55,790 bases of DNA from Methylocella tundrae (GCF_901905185.1 NZ_CABFMQ020000084.1:1-55790), one strand, 5' to 3'. Shown: positions 27,445-39,271, numbered from the stretch's first letter. Made by a program: numbers and translations. The notes: generated by a model from the sequence alone, not told the origin.

Positions 27445-27960
27445 GGGCTGACGCTCGACTCCATATCCAGCACGACGCCTTTCGGCGAACGACGGCCATG
27501 AACGCGGTCGATCCATTGGCCCGAAAGATCGGCGAGCACGCCGAGGTTCTTTTCATCCGTCAGCCATAGCGTCTCGAAACGTCCCATTTGGCTCGCCGAC
27601 GCGGCGCATCGGGAGGCCGTTTTGCCGCCGACGATCCAGCGCATCGCCGGATCATGCCGAAGCCGTCCTGCGTCGTTCGCATCCTCGTATCCAGCCAGTC
27701 GCCCGAACACGGCCTACCGCAACATCCCCACGAGCGCGTGCCGGCTGTTCTTGCCGGTGCGGGCGTCGGCGCGCCTCCCGCCCCGCCATGGCGCTGAGCC
27801 CGAGTGCGTCGTCGAGTTCGCGGTATGCGAGCAGACCAGCATCGGAGGTCACGACCGAACCGCGAAATTGCAGCGTCAGCTGGCGCCCGAAATTGAGCAT
27901 GAGAACGCGCTCGCTCGATTCACCCGCCGGGTCCGTCATCACAGCCGCCGTCAAATCACA
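27445..27960 (-). mobile_element. IS1380-family transposase, N-terminal fragment with frameshift
   Basis: The minus strand from about 27954 gives [20 protein letters not shown] then [20 protein letters not shown]. After a shift, [40 protein letters not shown] and LSGQWIDRVHGRR follow. These are the conserved first 150 residues of IS1380 transposases. The remainder is replaced by the IS30 fragment. Confidence 0.9.
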
Positions 27961-28581
27961 CTAACATTCTGATTATAATAGATGAATCGCGGCCCTGACG
28001 CCAGAAATCAATGAGCTATCCGGTGAATGCGGGTTAACAAGTCACCAACGCTGCCATGCACTGCGCTCGCGCCGCCATTTTTGGTCATTCCTTCGGCCGC
28101 CACTTATGTCACTGTTCAAAATCTAGGATTGCATAACAAGTCAAGGTCCCCGTGCCGCCCATGGCGCGTCGGTTGGGCTTTTGTTCCAGCAACGATTCGT
28201 CCGCCGCGCGCCATGCAGCCAAAAAAGTCGGGCGCCGCGCGAGAGCGGCAAAAACTCTGGTGTTCAAGCGGCACTGAGAAAAGGCGGGGTTGGTTGGAAG
28301 ATCGGGTGGAGGGGCAGCGCCGGCAGGTCGGGCTTGTGCTGGAGCCGTTGCCGTAGATTGCGGTTCGCCATAGCCGCTCGAACCTGGATCGTCACCGTCC
28401 ATTCCATCGCCGCCTCCTCAAGTCGGCGATCTTCATGAAACGTGCTTGGTTAAGGTTTCCTTTTCCCCGTCACCCCAGAGTTTTTGCCGCTTTCGTCGAA
28501 TGCACGCGGCTCATTGCAACCGTAAGAGGCCAACCTAAGTTTGGGCGTTAGGGGTCGCAGCCCGAGCCGACAGGACGCCTC
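27961..28581. other. Gene-free stretch between IS graveyard and DUF2252 gene
   Basis: About 620 bases without a supported gene. A minus-strand reading starting near 28405 (MEWTVTIQVRAAM...) looks like the beginning of some transposase or small protein but ends after fewer than 50 codons; I could not assign it. The promoter of the DUF2252 gene should lie near the right end. Confidence 0.4.
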
Positions 28582-29826
28582 ATGAAATCGAAGCATTTCC
28601 AATATCCCGCGGTCGACGAGCGCGAACCTATTTTGATCGGCGCGCGTAATCTCAAAATGGCCCGATCCGCGCACGCTTATGTACGCGGCAATACACTCCA
28701 ATTTTACGAATGGCTCGACGCGCTCGACGTCGGCGTGTTGCCGGAAGGGCCGCCCATTTGGATTTGTGGCGATTGTCACGTTGGCAATATCGGTCCCATC
28801 GCGGACGCCGAAGGGCGGATCGAAATCGAAATTCGTGATCTCGACCAGACGGTGATCGGCAATCCGGCGCATGACCTCGTTCGGCTTGGCCTATCGCTGG
28901 CCTCGGCGGCGCGCGGTTCCGATTTGCCGGGCGTCGCCACGGCCCAAATGCTGGAGCAGATGATCGAAGGCTACGAGCAAGCCTTCGACGCGCCGGATGG
29001 GAAGGTGGCAGCCGACATCCCGCAAACGGTTCATTTCGCGATGAAGCAGGCCGCAAAGCGGTCATGGAAGCATCTCGCGCGTGAACGCATCGAGGACACT
29101 GATCCCATCATCCCGCTCGGCAAACGGTTCTGGCCGATTTCCGACGCGGAGAAACAGGATATAGTCCTACTCTTCGAAACCGAGCAAGTTCATCAGCTTG
29201 CGACGATGCTACGATCGCGCGCCGATGACGCGGCCGTCCAGCTGCTCGACGCCGCCTTTTGGATGAAAGGATGCAGCTCTCTCGGGTTGTTGCGTTATTG
29301 CGCCCTTCTTGGCGTCGGAGGGCCGTCCTTCGCCGATATGGACATGTGCCTGATAGACGTCAAAGAGGCCGCGAAGGCGGCGGCGCCCCGCTGCGCCGCA
29401 GTCGAGATGCCGTCCGACGACGCGCGGCGGGTCGTCGAAGGAGCGCGTCGTTTATCGCCTTTCCTCGGCGAGCGCATGCGGGCCGACCATTTGCTCGATC
29501 GCCCCGTCTTCATCCGCGAACTCCTGCCGCAAGACCTCAAGATCGAGATCAGCGCGATGTCTCACGACGAGGCCGGGAAAGCCGCGCGCTTCCTCGCCGC
29601 CGTGGTCGGAAAGGCGCATGCGCGCCAAATGGACGAAGGGACGCGGACAGGTTGGCGAATGGAATTGAGTAGGAGCCGTTCGAAAACGCTCGAAGCGCCG
29701 TCATGGCTCTGGTCGAGCGTTGTCGACCTGCTTGTGAGCCATGAGCGCGGCTACCTCGAACATTGCCGCAAGCACGCGTCAGCGGCCAATGTCAGCGCCG
29801 CGCCGCGCTTGCGGAGCGCTTTATGA
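28582..29826 (+). CDS. DUF2252-family protein (kinase-like fold)
   Basis: 414 residues of the DUF2252 family. The N-terminal part contains KMARSAHAYVRGNTLQFYEW and WICGDCHVGNIG, with IEIRDLDQTVIGNPAHDLVR after it: the H/D-x-x-N and (F/L)D pattern that links the family to protein-kinase/APH folds. The C-terminal half carries VFIRELLPQDLKIEI and ends with a helix. Function not established. The stop overlaps the next ATG by 4 bases. Confidence 0.88.
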   Translation: MKSKHFQYPAVDEREPILIGARNLKMARSAHAYVRGNTLQFYEWLDALDVGVLPEGPPIWICGDCHVGNIGPIADAEGRIEIEIRDLDQTVIGNPAHDLVRLGLSLASAARGSDLPGVATAQMLEQMIEGYEQAFDAPDGKVAADIPQTVHFAMKQAAKRSWKHLARERIEDTDPIIPLGKRFWPISDAEKQDIVLLFETEQVHQLATMLRSRADDAAVQLLDAAFWMKGCSSLGLLRYCALLGVGGPSFADMDMCLIDVKEAAKAAAPRCAAVEMPSDDARRVVEGARRLSPFLGERMRADHLLDRPVFIRELLPQDLKIEISAMSHDEAGKAARFLAAVVGKAHARQMDEGTRTGWRMELSRSRSKTLEAPSWLWSSVVDLLVSHERGYLEHCRKHASAANVSAAPRLRSAL

Positions 29827-29912
29827 CGGAACTCGTCGGGTGGTCGGCTGCGGCGATCCTGCTTCTGACGATTTGCCGACAGGTATACACCCAATGGCGC
29901 GACTGTACGCGG
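29823..29912 (+). pseudogene. SemiSWEET-like transporter, truncated after first helix
   Basis: ATG 29823 overlaps the DUF2252 stop. The peptide MTELVGWSAAAILLLTICRQ then VYTQWRD resembles the first helix and loop of SemiSWEET/PQ-loop proteins. The frame loses similarity after about 28 residues, where an IS6-like scrap begins. Probably cut by an insertion. Confidence 0.6.
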
Positions 29913-29929
29913 CGCAGCAATATTAGGCC

Positions 29930-30073
29930 TCGGAGCGGCGGCGGACCATCAAAGGCTTCGAAGCCATGCTCTGGCTGCGCAAGGGCTTCGGCTTTACCGG
30001 CGAATGGACCGTCTGCGAACAGAATGGCCTGCTCGCGCGCTGTTTCGGACTTAAAATGGTTAACGAAACCTGA
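29930..30073 (+). mobile_element. IS6-family-like transposase, C-terminal fragment
   Basis: The plus-strand reading RRTIKGFEAMLWLRKGFGF, then WTVCEQNGLLARCFGL, ends in a TGA at 30073. It corresponds to the last 45 residues of an IS6-type transposase and is related to the minus-strand scrap at 38.2-38.4 kb, though the two have diverged. Confidence 0.7.
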
Positions 30074-30341
30074 AACGCACTCTCTGCAAACCCTTATGGC
30101 GACTTGCTACGAAGATTGCGACACGCTCCGCCACACCTGCTCGGACTTCTCCCGTTCGACGATCGGCGCGAGCGCAGCCTGCGCAGCGTGTTTTACGATA
30201 TCCTTGGCGCTCGATCATATTCCGATGAATCAGTTCGACCTGATCGACAAAACTAAGCTCGTATGAAACTGGACCTCTGCCCGATCGAATGACTCCATTC
30301 GATCGGAGAGCGCCCGAGAAGCCCAGCGAGGGCAAAAGGCT

Positions 30342-31283
30342 TCATCCGGCCTGTCCAGAGAACTTCGCCGTCATTGTCCGCCACAGTTTCAACGGAAAAG
30401 GCTGCGGGGCGTCGTCATGCGAGTCGATCGACACAGTGGTCGTGCGGCCGGCTATGAGCCGCACGCCGTCTGGAACCTGATCCAGGGCGATGCGCACAGG
30501 GACGCGCTGCGCAAGCCGAACCCAGGAAAAGGTCGGGTTGACGTTGGCGAGAAGATTTGCTCCGGCGCTTCTTTCCCGGTCCTCGATGCCGCCCGCGATG
30601 CTTTCGACCCGCCCTGAGAGTGGGGCGGGTTCACCCATCAGGCGTATCGTGGCCTGATCTCCGATATGAATGCGCGGCAGCTTGGTCTCCTCAAAATAAC
30701 CCTCGACCCGCAGGGTGTCGCTGTCGATCAATGCCATGACGCCATGGCCGACAGAGACATAAGCGCCCGGCCGCAGATCCATGTTCGTGATCCGGCCGTT
30801 GACGGAGGCGCGCACCTCGGATCGCGCGAGATTGAGCCTGGCGACATCACGATCCGCCATGGCCTGCTCGTAGGCGGCCTTGGCCTCGAGGGCGGTCGCG
30901 CGCGCCAATTCGAGTTTCTGCTGCGTGACGGCGGCGTCGCTGAGCTTGGAGTAGCGCTGGTAGTCGGCAGCCGCCTGCTCGTCGGCCGCCTGCTTGCCAG
31001 TGACCACCGCCTCCGCCTGACGCAAGGCGAGACTGAAGCGTTCAGGGTCGATGCGAAAGAGCACGTCGCCGCGCCGGACGTCTTGGTTGTCCGCAACGAG
31101 AACATCCTTCACGAGCCCGGAGACGTCCGGGGCGACGGCGACCACGTCCACGCGCACGCGGCCGTCCCGCGTCCAGGGCGCCTCCATGTAGTAATCCCAC
31201 AAACCCCATCCGACGATGATGGCGAGGGACAGCATCCCCAGGGTGAACATGAGGCGAAAGGTGAGAGTGAGCAGCCGGTTCAT
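30342..31283 (-). CDS. aaeA: HlyD/AaeA-type efflux periplasmic adaptor
   Basis: 313 residues. One N-terminal membrane helix (about 10-31) is followed by WTRDGRVRVDVVAVAPDVSG, the beta-barrel/lipoyl start of EmrA/AaeA adaptors. A coiled-coil hairpin (around 85-150) comes next, then the returning lipoyl half (VNGRITNMDLRPGAYVSVG) and barrel. It partners with the FUSC-type permease upstream, which in E. coli exports hydroxylated aromatic acids. The start overlaps the DUF1656 stop (ATGA). No outer-membrane factor gene is nearby. Confidence 0.9.
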   Translation of the reverse strand: MNRLLTLTFRLMFTLGMLSLAIIVGWGLWDYYMEAPWTRDGRVRVDVVAVAPDVSGLVKDVLVADNQDVRRGDVLFRIDPERFSLALRQAEAVVTGKQAADEQAAADYQRYSKLSDAAVTQQKLELARATALEAKAAYEQAMADRDVARLNLARSEVRASVNGRITNMDLRPGAYVSVGHGVMALIDSDTLRVEGYFEETKLPRIHIGDQATIRLMGEPAPLSGRVESIAGGIEDRERSAGANLLANVNPTFSWVRLAQRVPVRIALDQVPDGVRLIAGRTTTVSIDSHDDAPQPFPLKLWRTMTAKFSGQAG

Positions 31284-31489
31284 GAGAAGAGCCTGGTAGT
31301 GGTGGAGACAACGACCCCGAGGAGAACGACGTAGAGCGCGAGGTCAAACAGGGGCCGGCGCCAAATGAAGCGGTAGAGCCCGCACCAGCTCAGGATCCGA
31401 CGAACCGTCAGGCTGAGAAAGAAGCCCGCCACCATCCAGATGAAGAGGCTCGGCACGAAGACGCCGTAGATGTCGATTTCGCCCATCAT
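31280..31489 (-). CDS. aaeX: DUF1656 small membrane protein (AaeX-like)
   Basis: 69 residues, starting MMGEIDIYGVFVPSLFIWMV, with two hydrophobic spans, matching the DUF1656/AaeX family found between FUSC permeases and their adaptors. The ATG at 31489 overlaps the permease stop and its own stop overlaps the adaptor start, so the three genes are translationally coupled. An ATG at 31486 is an alternative. Confidence 0.9.
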   Translation of the reverse strand: MMGEIDIYGVFVPSLFIWMVAGFFLSLTVRRILSWCGLYRFIWRRPLFDLALYVVLLGVVVSTTTRLFS

Positions 31490-33528
31490 GCCGCGAACTC
31501 CGGTCGGACTGTCTTCGACGCGGTGGAATGGTAAGGCGGCGCGTTCGGAAACAGGGCGCGGCGCAGCCCAATCAATCCAAGCAGAGCACTGCGATTCTCG
31601 GCGCGCTTTCCCTCCGCTGCGGCTGCATCTAGCCCTGCGTCGACGACGGCGAGGAGATCCTTTGGCGCCTCGTTGGCGTCTGTGCGGAAGTGCCGGGCAA
31701 GGACGTCGAGGATGTGTTCGATTTTGGACCTGGCGTCGCTCGATAGGCTGGCTCGGACCCGCCGTAGCTCGACGAGATTGATGCCGATCCGCACCTCGGC
31801 GAGCAGATCGGCGGTCCATTCGGCGTCGTCGGGGGGCAAGGCGGCAAGGCGGGGCGCGATCAGGCCAACGCGGTCCAGCATCAAGGCGGCGAGTTCGAGA
31901 CCATGCTGCGACCCATGCTCGCTGGCCTCTCTGACGAGGCTTTGGCGATTGATGCGCCGCAGACGGCGCGCGCTCCAGGCGCCGCCGACCGAACGTACGA
32001 GCCGCGTCACGACAGCTGCGGCCCAGACCCCGGCAATGACCGCCACGGCTGAGTTGATGAAGGGCGCGAAGTCGCCCTTATAGCCGTTCTGGATCGCTAT
32101 CATGGTCGCGCCGTTGACAGCTGCGCCCATGGCGAGAGGCGCCGTCCGCAGCTGCGTCATAAAGACTCCGCAGATAAGAAGGCCCGGCGCGAGAGCGAGG
32201 GCGAGCATCTCGAAGCTCGTTGCAAGAGGCAGGATCGCGAACAGATAAGCGCCTGCCCCGATAGCCCCGAGAATGGCCGAGTTGGCGAAGGAGATGATGT
32301 GAGGCGCGGGATCGTCCTGAGCGGCGAAGAAGCAGCAGCCGACCGCCGCCATCATAGGCGCCGCGGAGCCGTCTGGCCAGCCCGTCGCGATCCAGATCAG
32401 ACACGTCGCCAGGATCGCGATGAACGCGCCGATCGCGGAAAGGAGCGCCATTCCATGGTCGCGGTGGCGTATGGTTCGCGCCGTGGCGGTGTAACGGAAG
32501 ACCAGCTGTTCGCGCTGCAAGGATCCGTCCTCGATGTGCCGCTGCAGCACCCGTGTGTCCTGACGCAGATCGATGAAATCCCGCATGCGAGCGATCAGGC
32601 TCGCAAGTATAAGATCGCCCCAACCCGTTTCGGGACCGAAGTCCGGGTCGGCTGCGCTTGCTCTGTCACGCAACTTCTTCGCCACAGCCGGTTCAACGCC
32701 GCCGGACGCGAGCCAATCGGACATGTCGGAGAGGAGCGACTGAATCGCAGAGGGAAGCATCCCCGCTCTTTCCAACGTCTCGATCCGGTCGGAAATCGAG
32801 GACACGATGGGCAGGAACATCAGCATGTGCTGGCGCAGCGTGGCCATCGCGTCCGCCGAACGCTCCGCTCCCGACATGTCGTAGCGGAGCGGCGTGGCGA
32901 GGGCTTCGAACGCCACCGCCTCGGCGGCCAGAAGCAATCGATTCGATTGCGTATCTCTCGCCATGCGAAATCGGCTGAAAACATCGATAACCCAGGCTCT
33001 GGCGTAGCGCAGCCAGAGTTCGAGCCGGCGCGCGATCGCCGACGCGGCCGACTGCGGCAGCACGACCGCCGAGACAAGGCTTGCGCAGAGAATGCCGAGC
33101 GTAATCTCTTCGGCTCGTGCGACGGCGGTATCGAAAATCGCGCCAGGACTGTCAACGGCCGGGAAACCGATCAGAGCGGCGGTGTAGCCGGCGAGCATCA
33201 AGAGGTAGCTGCGAGGCGTGCGGTCGAGGAGTGAGAAATACAGGCAGACGCTCACCCAAAGCGCGATAGCAAGGGTGAGTAGTTCCGGCGCGTTGACCAG
33301 GTTCGGCACCAGGATCACGGTGACGACTGCTCCGAGTAACGTACCGCACACTCGGTAGACCGCCTTCGAGCGGGTTGCGCCAGCGAGCACCTGACTCGTG
33401 ATGTAGACGGTGCCGACAGCCCAGTACGGGCGCGGCAGGTCGATCCACATCGCAAGGAACAGGGCCAGCAACGCCGCGCCTAATGTTTTGATCGCGAAGG
33501 CCCAGTCGCGCCACCCGGGAATAGTCAT
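31486..33528 (-). CDS. aaeB: FUSC/AaeB-family efflux permease
   Basis: 680 residues with the family layout: a first block of about five or six hydrophobic segments (20-165, including WAVGTVYITSQVLAGATRSK), a soluble middle region (165-350), a second membrane block (about 355-510), and a soluble C-terminus. The YILVNVLAG-like motif reads VYITSQVLAG here. It exports small organic acids or aromatic toxicants with its adaptor. 18 bases separate it from marR upstream on the same strand. Confidence 0.9.
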   Translation of the reverse strand: MTIPGWRDWAFAIKTLGAALLALFLAMWIDLPRPYWAVGTVYITSQVLAGATRSKAVYRVCGTLLGAVVTVILVPNLVNAPELLTLAIALWVSVCLYFSLLDRTPRSYLLMLAGYTAALIGFPAVDSPGAIFDTAVARAEEITLGILCASLVSAVVLPQSAASAIARRLELWLRYARAWVIDVFSRFRMARDTQSNRLLLAAEAVAFEALATPLRYDMSGAERSADAMATLRQHMLMFLPIVSSISDRIETLERAGMLPSAIQSLLSDMSDWLASGGVEPAVAKKLRDRASAADPDFGPETGWGDLILASLIARMRDFIDLRQDTRVLQRHIEDGSLQREQLVFRYTATARTIRHRDHGMALLSAIGAFIAILATCLIWIATGWPDGSAAPMMAAVGCCFFAAQDDPAPHIISFANSAILGAIGAGAYLFAILPLATSFEMLALALAPGLLICGVFMTQLRTAPLAMGAAVNGATMIAIQNGYKGDFAPFINSAVAVIAGVWAAAVVTRLVRSVGGAWSARRLRRINRQSLVREASEHGSQHGLELAALMLDRVGLIAPRLAALPPDDAEWTADLLAEVRIGINLVELRRVRASLSSDARSKIEHILDVLARHFRTDANEAPKDLLAVVDAGLDAAAAEGKRAENRSALLGLIGLRRALFPNAPPYHSTASKTVRPEFAA

Positions 33529-33546
33529 CGCGCCCGCCCGTTTCGG

Positions 33547-34077
33547 TTAGGGGCCGCCTGCATCATTTGCCGCCTCGTCAATCGTCCGCGTCAAATCTTG
33601 CAGCGCTTGGAAAACGCGCAGGCTCGCCTTTAGGTCCGCGGCGCTCACATTAGCAAAGACCGTCTCGCGCAGCGTCGAGAGCTCAGCTTCGATCTTTGCG
33701 ACAACCGCCTGCCCGGATGCGGTGAGGCTGAGCACCTTGGCGCGCCGGTCCATAGGATCTTCGCGACGGATAATGAGGTCCGCCGAACACAATTGGTCAA
33801 GAAGGCGGACCAGGGTCGGTCCTTCAACGCCCATCGCCTCGGCGAGCGCGTTTTGGCGTGGCTCGTCGTCAAGACGGGCTATCAGCACCAAAGGGTGAGC
33901 CGTCGCGTCCGAGAGCCCGTATTGCTTGACCACAGCATCGGCCGCTCGTCTCCAATGGCGACCCGCGAGAAGGAGCGCGTGGGTGTAAGCCTGGCGTAGC
34001 TGAGACAGGTCCTTCGACAATGAATTACGCGTCCTGCTGCTGACCCTGGAACGCTTTCCGGGGCTATCTGCATTCAT
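33547..34077 (-). CDS. MarR-family transcriptional regulator
   Basis: 176 residues. A winged helix spans about 55-125 (NALAEAMGVEGPTLVRLLDQ, then DPMDRRAKVLSLTASGQAVV), the signature DxRxxxxxLTxxG of the wing. First gene of the minus-strand operon with the FUSC permease, DUF1656 and adaptor genes, so it probably represses them until an aromatic ligand binds. A perfect palindrome sits about 20 bases upstream of its ATG. Confidence 0.93.
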   Translation of the reverse strand: MNADSPGKRSRVSSRTRNSLSKDLSQLRQAYTHALLLAGRHWRRAADAVVKQYGLSDATAHPLVLIARLDDEPRQNALAEAMGVEGPTLVRLLDQLCSADLIIRREDPMDRRAKVLSLTASGQAVVAKIEAELSTLRETVFANVSAADLKASLRVFQALQDLTRTIDEAANDAGGP

Positions 34078-34096
34078 ATAGATAGCTCACGAATAA

Positions 34097-34112
34097 ATAG
34101 ATTGCAATCTAT
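34097..34112. promoter_or_regulatory. Perfect 16-bp palindrome, likely MarR operator
   Basis: ATAGATTGCAATCTAT is a perfect palindrome, the usual size for a MarR dimer site, in the AT-rich region just upstream of the marR-like gene. Autoregulation is inferred. Confidence 0.65.
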
Positions 34113-34237
34113 CAAGTTATCCGAACTGAAATATCAGGAAGCAACGCTAATCGCTGCAGGGCGCTTGCTGAGGTAAGCCAACACAATGATGATGCCGGAG
34201 CGTTTGGCGGTTCGCGCGCTTGACGTCGCGCGAGCGC

Positions 34238-34268
34238 TTGACCTTACCATCGTTGGAAGCCCCATCTC
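34238..34268 (+). promoter_or_regulatory. CueR-type promoter of copA
   Basis: -35 TTGACC (34238-34243) and a -10-like CATCTC (34263-34268) are separated by an overlong 19-bp spacer containing a CTTACCATCGTTGGAAG dyad. This is the MerR/CueR architecture. A similar element precedes copZ at 37748. It places the transcript start near 34275 and therefore rules out translation starts upstream of it. Confidence 0.75.
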
Positions 34269-34299
34269 CTGTGCGACCAAACAAACAAGGAGTGATTCA

Positions 34300-36891
<2,592 letters not shown>

Positions 36892-37091
36892 CCACTCCAA
36901 TGTCACGTTCGGCCGTTTCCATCGATAACATCAAGGACGCCGGATTGGCTACCATCCAATTCGGGCGCTTATCTATACAATGCCGACGTGGGATTTGTCG
37001 CCAGGAAGGCCTGACCCGCCTGGCTGGAAAGGTCTCTTGGTGGCGTGGCCTGCGGAGGTCCGCCAGCGCGACGCCTGGAAGGAGAAAGACG

Positions 37092-37592
37092 ATGAATATC
37101 GGCGAAGCGGCCAAGACCTCCGGCGTTTCGACAAAGATGATCCGCTATTATGAACAAATTGGCTTGATCCCGAAGGCGGTCCGCTCCGAGGCCGGTTACC
37201 GCAATTATAGTGCGACGGACGTGCACAGCCTGCGCTTTGTCCATCGCGCGCGCGATCTCGGCTTCTCGGTTGAGCAAATTGCCGAACTGCTGGCGCTGTG
37301 GCGCGACCGCGAGCGCGCTAGCGCCGACGTCAAGGCGGTGGCGCTAGCGCACGTTGCGGCTCTCAAGGCTAAGATTGCGGAGCTTGAGGCGATGTCGCGC
37401 ACGCTCGAGCACCTGGTCGCGCACTGCCGGGGCAATGACCGACCCGATTGCCCGATCATTGAAGATCTAGCCGACCGGACCGCCGCAGCGGCCGAGGAAA
37501 GGTCCGCTCGGGCTCGCCATCGGGCGCCCCGCTTCGGGACTGACACGCCTGCCTCGGCGCGCGCGCGCAAGCTTGGCGGCGCCCGATCTTGA
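37092..37592 (+). CDS. cueR: CueR-type MerR copper regulator
   Basis: 166 residues. An N-terminal MerR helix-turn-helix (MNIGEAAKTSGVSTKMIRYY, then IPKAVRSEAGYRNYS), a dimerisation helix, and a metal-binding loop CRGNDRPDCPII whose two cysteines, spaced C-x7-C, are the Cu(I) ligands of CueR. A long basic tail follows and is not conserved. Preceded by GGAGAAAG. It is expected to activate the 19-bp-spacer promoters before copA and copZ when Cu(I) is bound. Confidence 0.93.
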   Translation: MNIGEAAKTSGVSTKMIRYYEQIGLIPKAVRSEAGYRNYSATDVHSLRFVHRARDLGFSVEQIAELLALWRDRERASADVKAVALAHVAALKAKIAELEAMSRTLEHLVAHCRGNDRPDCPIIEDLADRTAAAAEERSARARHRAPRFGTDTPASARARKLGGARS

Positions 37593-37747
37593 GCTCAGTC
37601 GGCTCGTCAGAGCGCGGCGATCGCCATCCTCATCCGCTATTTGGCCGGCGCCGGCGTCTATCAGCTTCTCCCGCGGCCTCGACAATGGGCCCATCGGGCG
37701 CCCCCGCGGCGGCGGCGCCGAAAGCAAGGACAGCCGATATCTGGCTC

Positions 37748-37778
37748 TTGACCTTACCACGGTGTCAAACCCTACCTT
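37748..37778 (+). promoter_or_regulatory. CueR-type promoter of copZ
   Basis: -35 TTGACC (37748-37753), 19-bp spacer starting TTACCACGGTGTCAA, and -10 TACCTT (37773-37778). The first 12 bases (TTGACCTTACCA) are identical to the copA promoter, indicating the same regulator. Confidence 0.72.
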
Positions 37779-37810
37779 AATAAATGAAAGAACAAATCAG
37801 GAGATCCACC

Positions 37811-38005
37811 ATGCTTCGCTTCCACATCCCCAACATGACCTGTGGCGGCTGCGCCAAGTCCGTCACAAAAGCCCTGCAAGACGTCGATCCAAAGGCCCGC
37901 ATCGAAACCGATCCATCGACTCACGAAGTGCGCGTCGAAAGCACGGCTGACGCGAGTGCGCTGTTCGCGGCGCTCGAAGAGGCTGGCTTTCCGCCCGAGC
38001 GATAG
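37811..38005 (+). CDS. copZ: Copper chaperone, HMA domain (CopZ-like)
   Basis: 64 residues forming one heavy-metal-associated domain, with IPNMTCGGCAKSVTKAL near the N-terminus carrying the Cys-x-x-Cys Cu(I) site. The remainder fits a ferredoxin-like beta-alpha-beta fold ending FAALEEAGFPPER. AGGAG lies before ATG 37811. It would hand Cu(I) to the HMA domains of the neighbouring ATPase or to CueR. Confidence 0.92.
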   Translation: MLRFHIPNMTCGGCAKSVTKALQDVDPKARIETDPSTHEVRVESTADASALFAALEEAGFPPER

Positions 38006-38014
38006 CGGAGCAGC

Positions 38015-38037
38015 GCGGCCTAAACCCTTAAGGCCGC
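38015..38037 (+). terminator. Hairpin after copZ
   Basis: GCGGCCT and AGGCCGC form a 7-bp perfect stem with a 9-base loop, 10 bases after the copZ stop. There is no T-run, so it may be a weak terminator or a 3'-end stabiliser. Confidence 0.45.
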
Positions 38038-38164
38038 CGACGGAACGCGCGTTGAGGCCGGATGACCTACAATCGCCGGCCGAAAATTTTGGACAAAGTA
38101 CGCGAGCAACGGAGAACTCATATGATAATTCGACTGGAATGAATATCGCAAATAAGTGGTGGCC

Positions 38165-38400
38165 CGCGTCAAAGAGGTCGGTCCGCTCCGAAGCAGCGTG
38201 CAAGCGGATCGTTTTGTTGACAGACGATCCATTGACCAGAAAGACCAAAGCCCTTGCGCAACCAAAGCATGGCCTCGAAGCCTTTGATGGTTCGTCGTCC
38301 TCTATTGAAGGATTGGAAGCAGCCGATCTTCGGCGCGTTCTTCTTCAATCGGAAATGGTCGCGACATCAAGCAACACAACAAGAGGTCAAAGCCATTCGC
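38165..38400 (-). mobile_element. IS6-family-like transposase, C-terminal fragment
   Basis: Minus-strand sequence reads FRLKKNAPKIGCFQSFNRG, RRTIKGFEAMLWLRKGFG, and QWIVCQQNDPLARCFGA, equivalent to the plus-strand scrap at 29930-30073 but with clear base divergence. The N-terminal and catalytic parts are missing. Confidence 0.7.
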
Positions 38401-38488
38401 CTGGACTACCTCAGCATCGCCAATCTTCGAAAAGCTTGTCCAAATCCTTGAACCATCCGCTTGCGTCAGTGCACTAGCGTCCACCCAT

Positions 38489-39271
38489 TCATAGGGCATG
38501 CGCGCCCTTCCAGAGCATGTAGGCTGCGACCGCGAAGATCAATCCGGCGAAGACCATATTCAACGCGCCTTTTCGCGCCGAGAGCGCATAGGCGGACCGT
38601 GTTCCCATCCAACCGCCAAACACGCCTCCGCCGCAGAACGCCAGCGCTAGCGGCCAATCGAGCAGGCCGGACAGCGCGTAGTTGAGCGCGGTCGCCAGGC
38701 CAAAGGCGGTGATCGCAACAAGCGACGATCCGATCGCGTTGATAATGGGCATGCCGGTTGAAGCCACGAGGCCGGGCACGATGAGGAAGCCTCCTCCAAT
38801 TCCGAAAAAGCCAGAAAGCAAACCGGTGAGGCCGCCAAAACAAAGTACCTTCGGCAGATTGCGCCCTTCGCATTCGACAGCGGCATTGCCAACGTCGCGG
38901 CGGCTGCGAAGCATGAGGACGCCGACGGTGATCATGAGCAGGGCGAAGAGGAAGAGAAGCTTCTGTCCGTCGATTATCTTGCCAAGCGTCGAGCCGACGA
39001 GCGCGCCCGCGACCCCCATGCCCGCATATTGCGCGGCGCAGCGCCATTTGACGGTGCCGCTCCGCGCGTGATTGATCAGATTTGTCCCGGCATTGACTGC
39101 GACGGCGAATGCGCTGGTTCCGATCGCCAGATGTGGATCTGAGACGCCAACGAAATAAATCATGAGGGGAACGGCAAGGATGGAGCCGCCGCCGCCGGCC
39201 AGCCCCAGGACGAAGCCGACCATGCCTCCGGCCCCAGCGCCGAAGACATATTGCACGGGTTCGAGCGTCAT
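38489..39271 (-). CDS. TauE/SafE-family sulfite or sulfur-anion exporter
   Basis: 260 residues, about eight hydrophobic spans. The duplicated glycine-rich signature GFVLGLAGGGGSILAVPLMI (N-terminal half) and GLLSGFFGIGGGFLIVPGLV (C-terminal half) identifies the TSUP family. The start overlaps the stop of the MBL-fold gene upstream by 4 bases. Paired with a persulfide-dioxygenase-like enzyme it likely exports sulfite or another product of sulfide detoxification. Confidence 0.9.
   Translation of the reverse strand: MTLEPVQYVFGAGAGGMVGFVLGLAGGGGSILAVPLMIYFVGVSDPHLAIGTSAFAVAVNAGTNLINHARSGTVKWRCAAQYAGMGVAGALVGSTLGKIIDGQKLLFLFALLMITVGVLMLRSRRDVGNAAVECEGRNLPKVLCFGGLTGLLSGFFGIGGGFLIVPGLVASTGMPIINAIGSSLVAITAFGLATALNYALSGLLDWPLALAFCGGGVFGGWMGTRSAYALSARKGALNMVFAGLIFAVAAYMLWKGAHAL

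Noticed and set aside
30074..30341. Possible short genes between the IS6 scrap and the aaeA-like stop
   Set aside because: Open readings resemble nothing and lack start signals; treated as decayed intergenic sequence.
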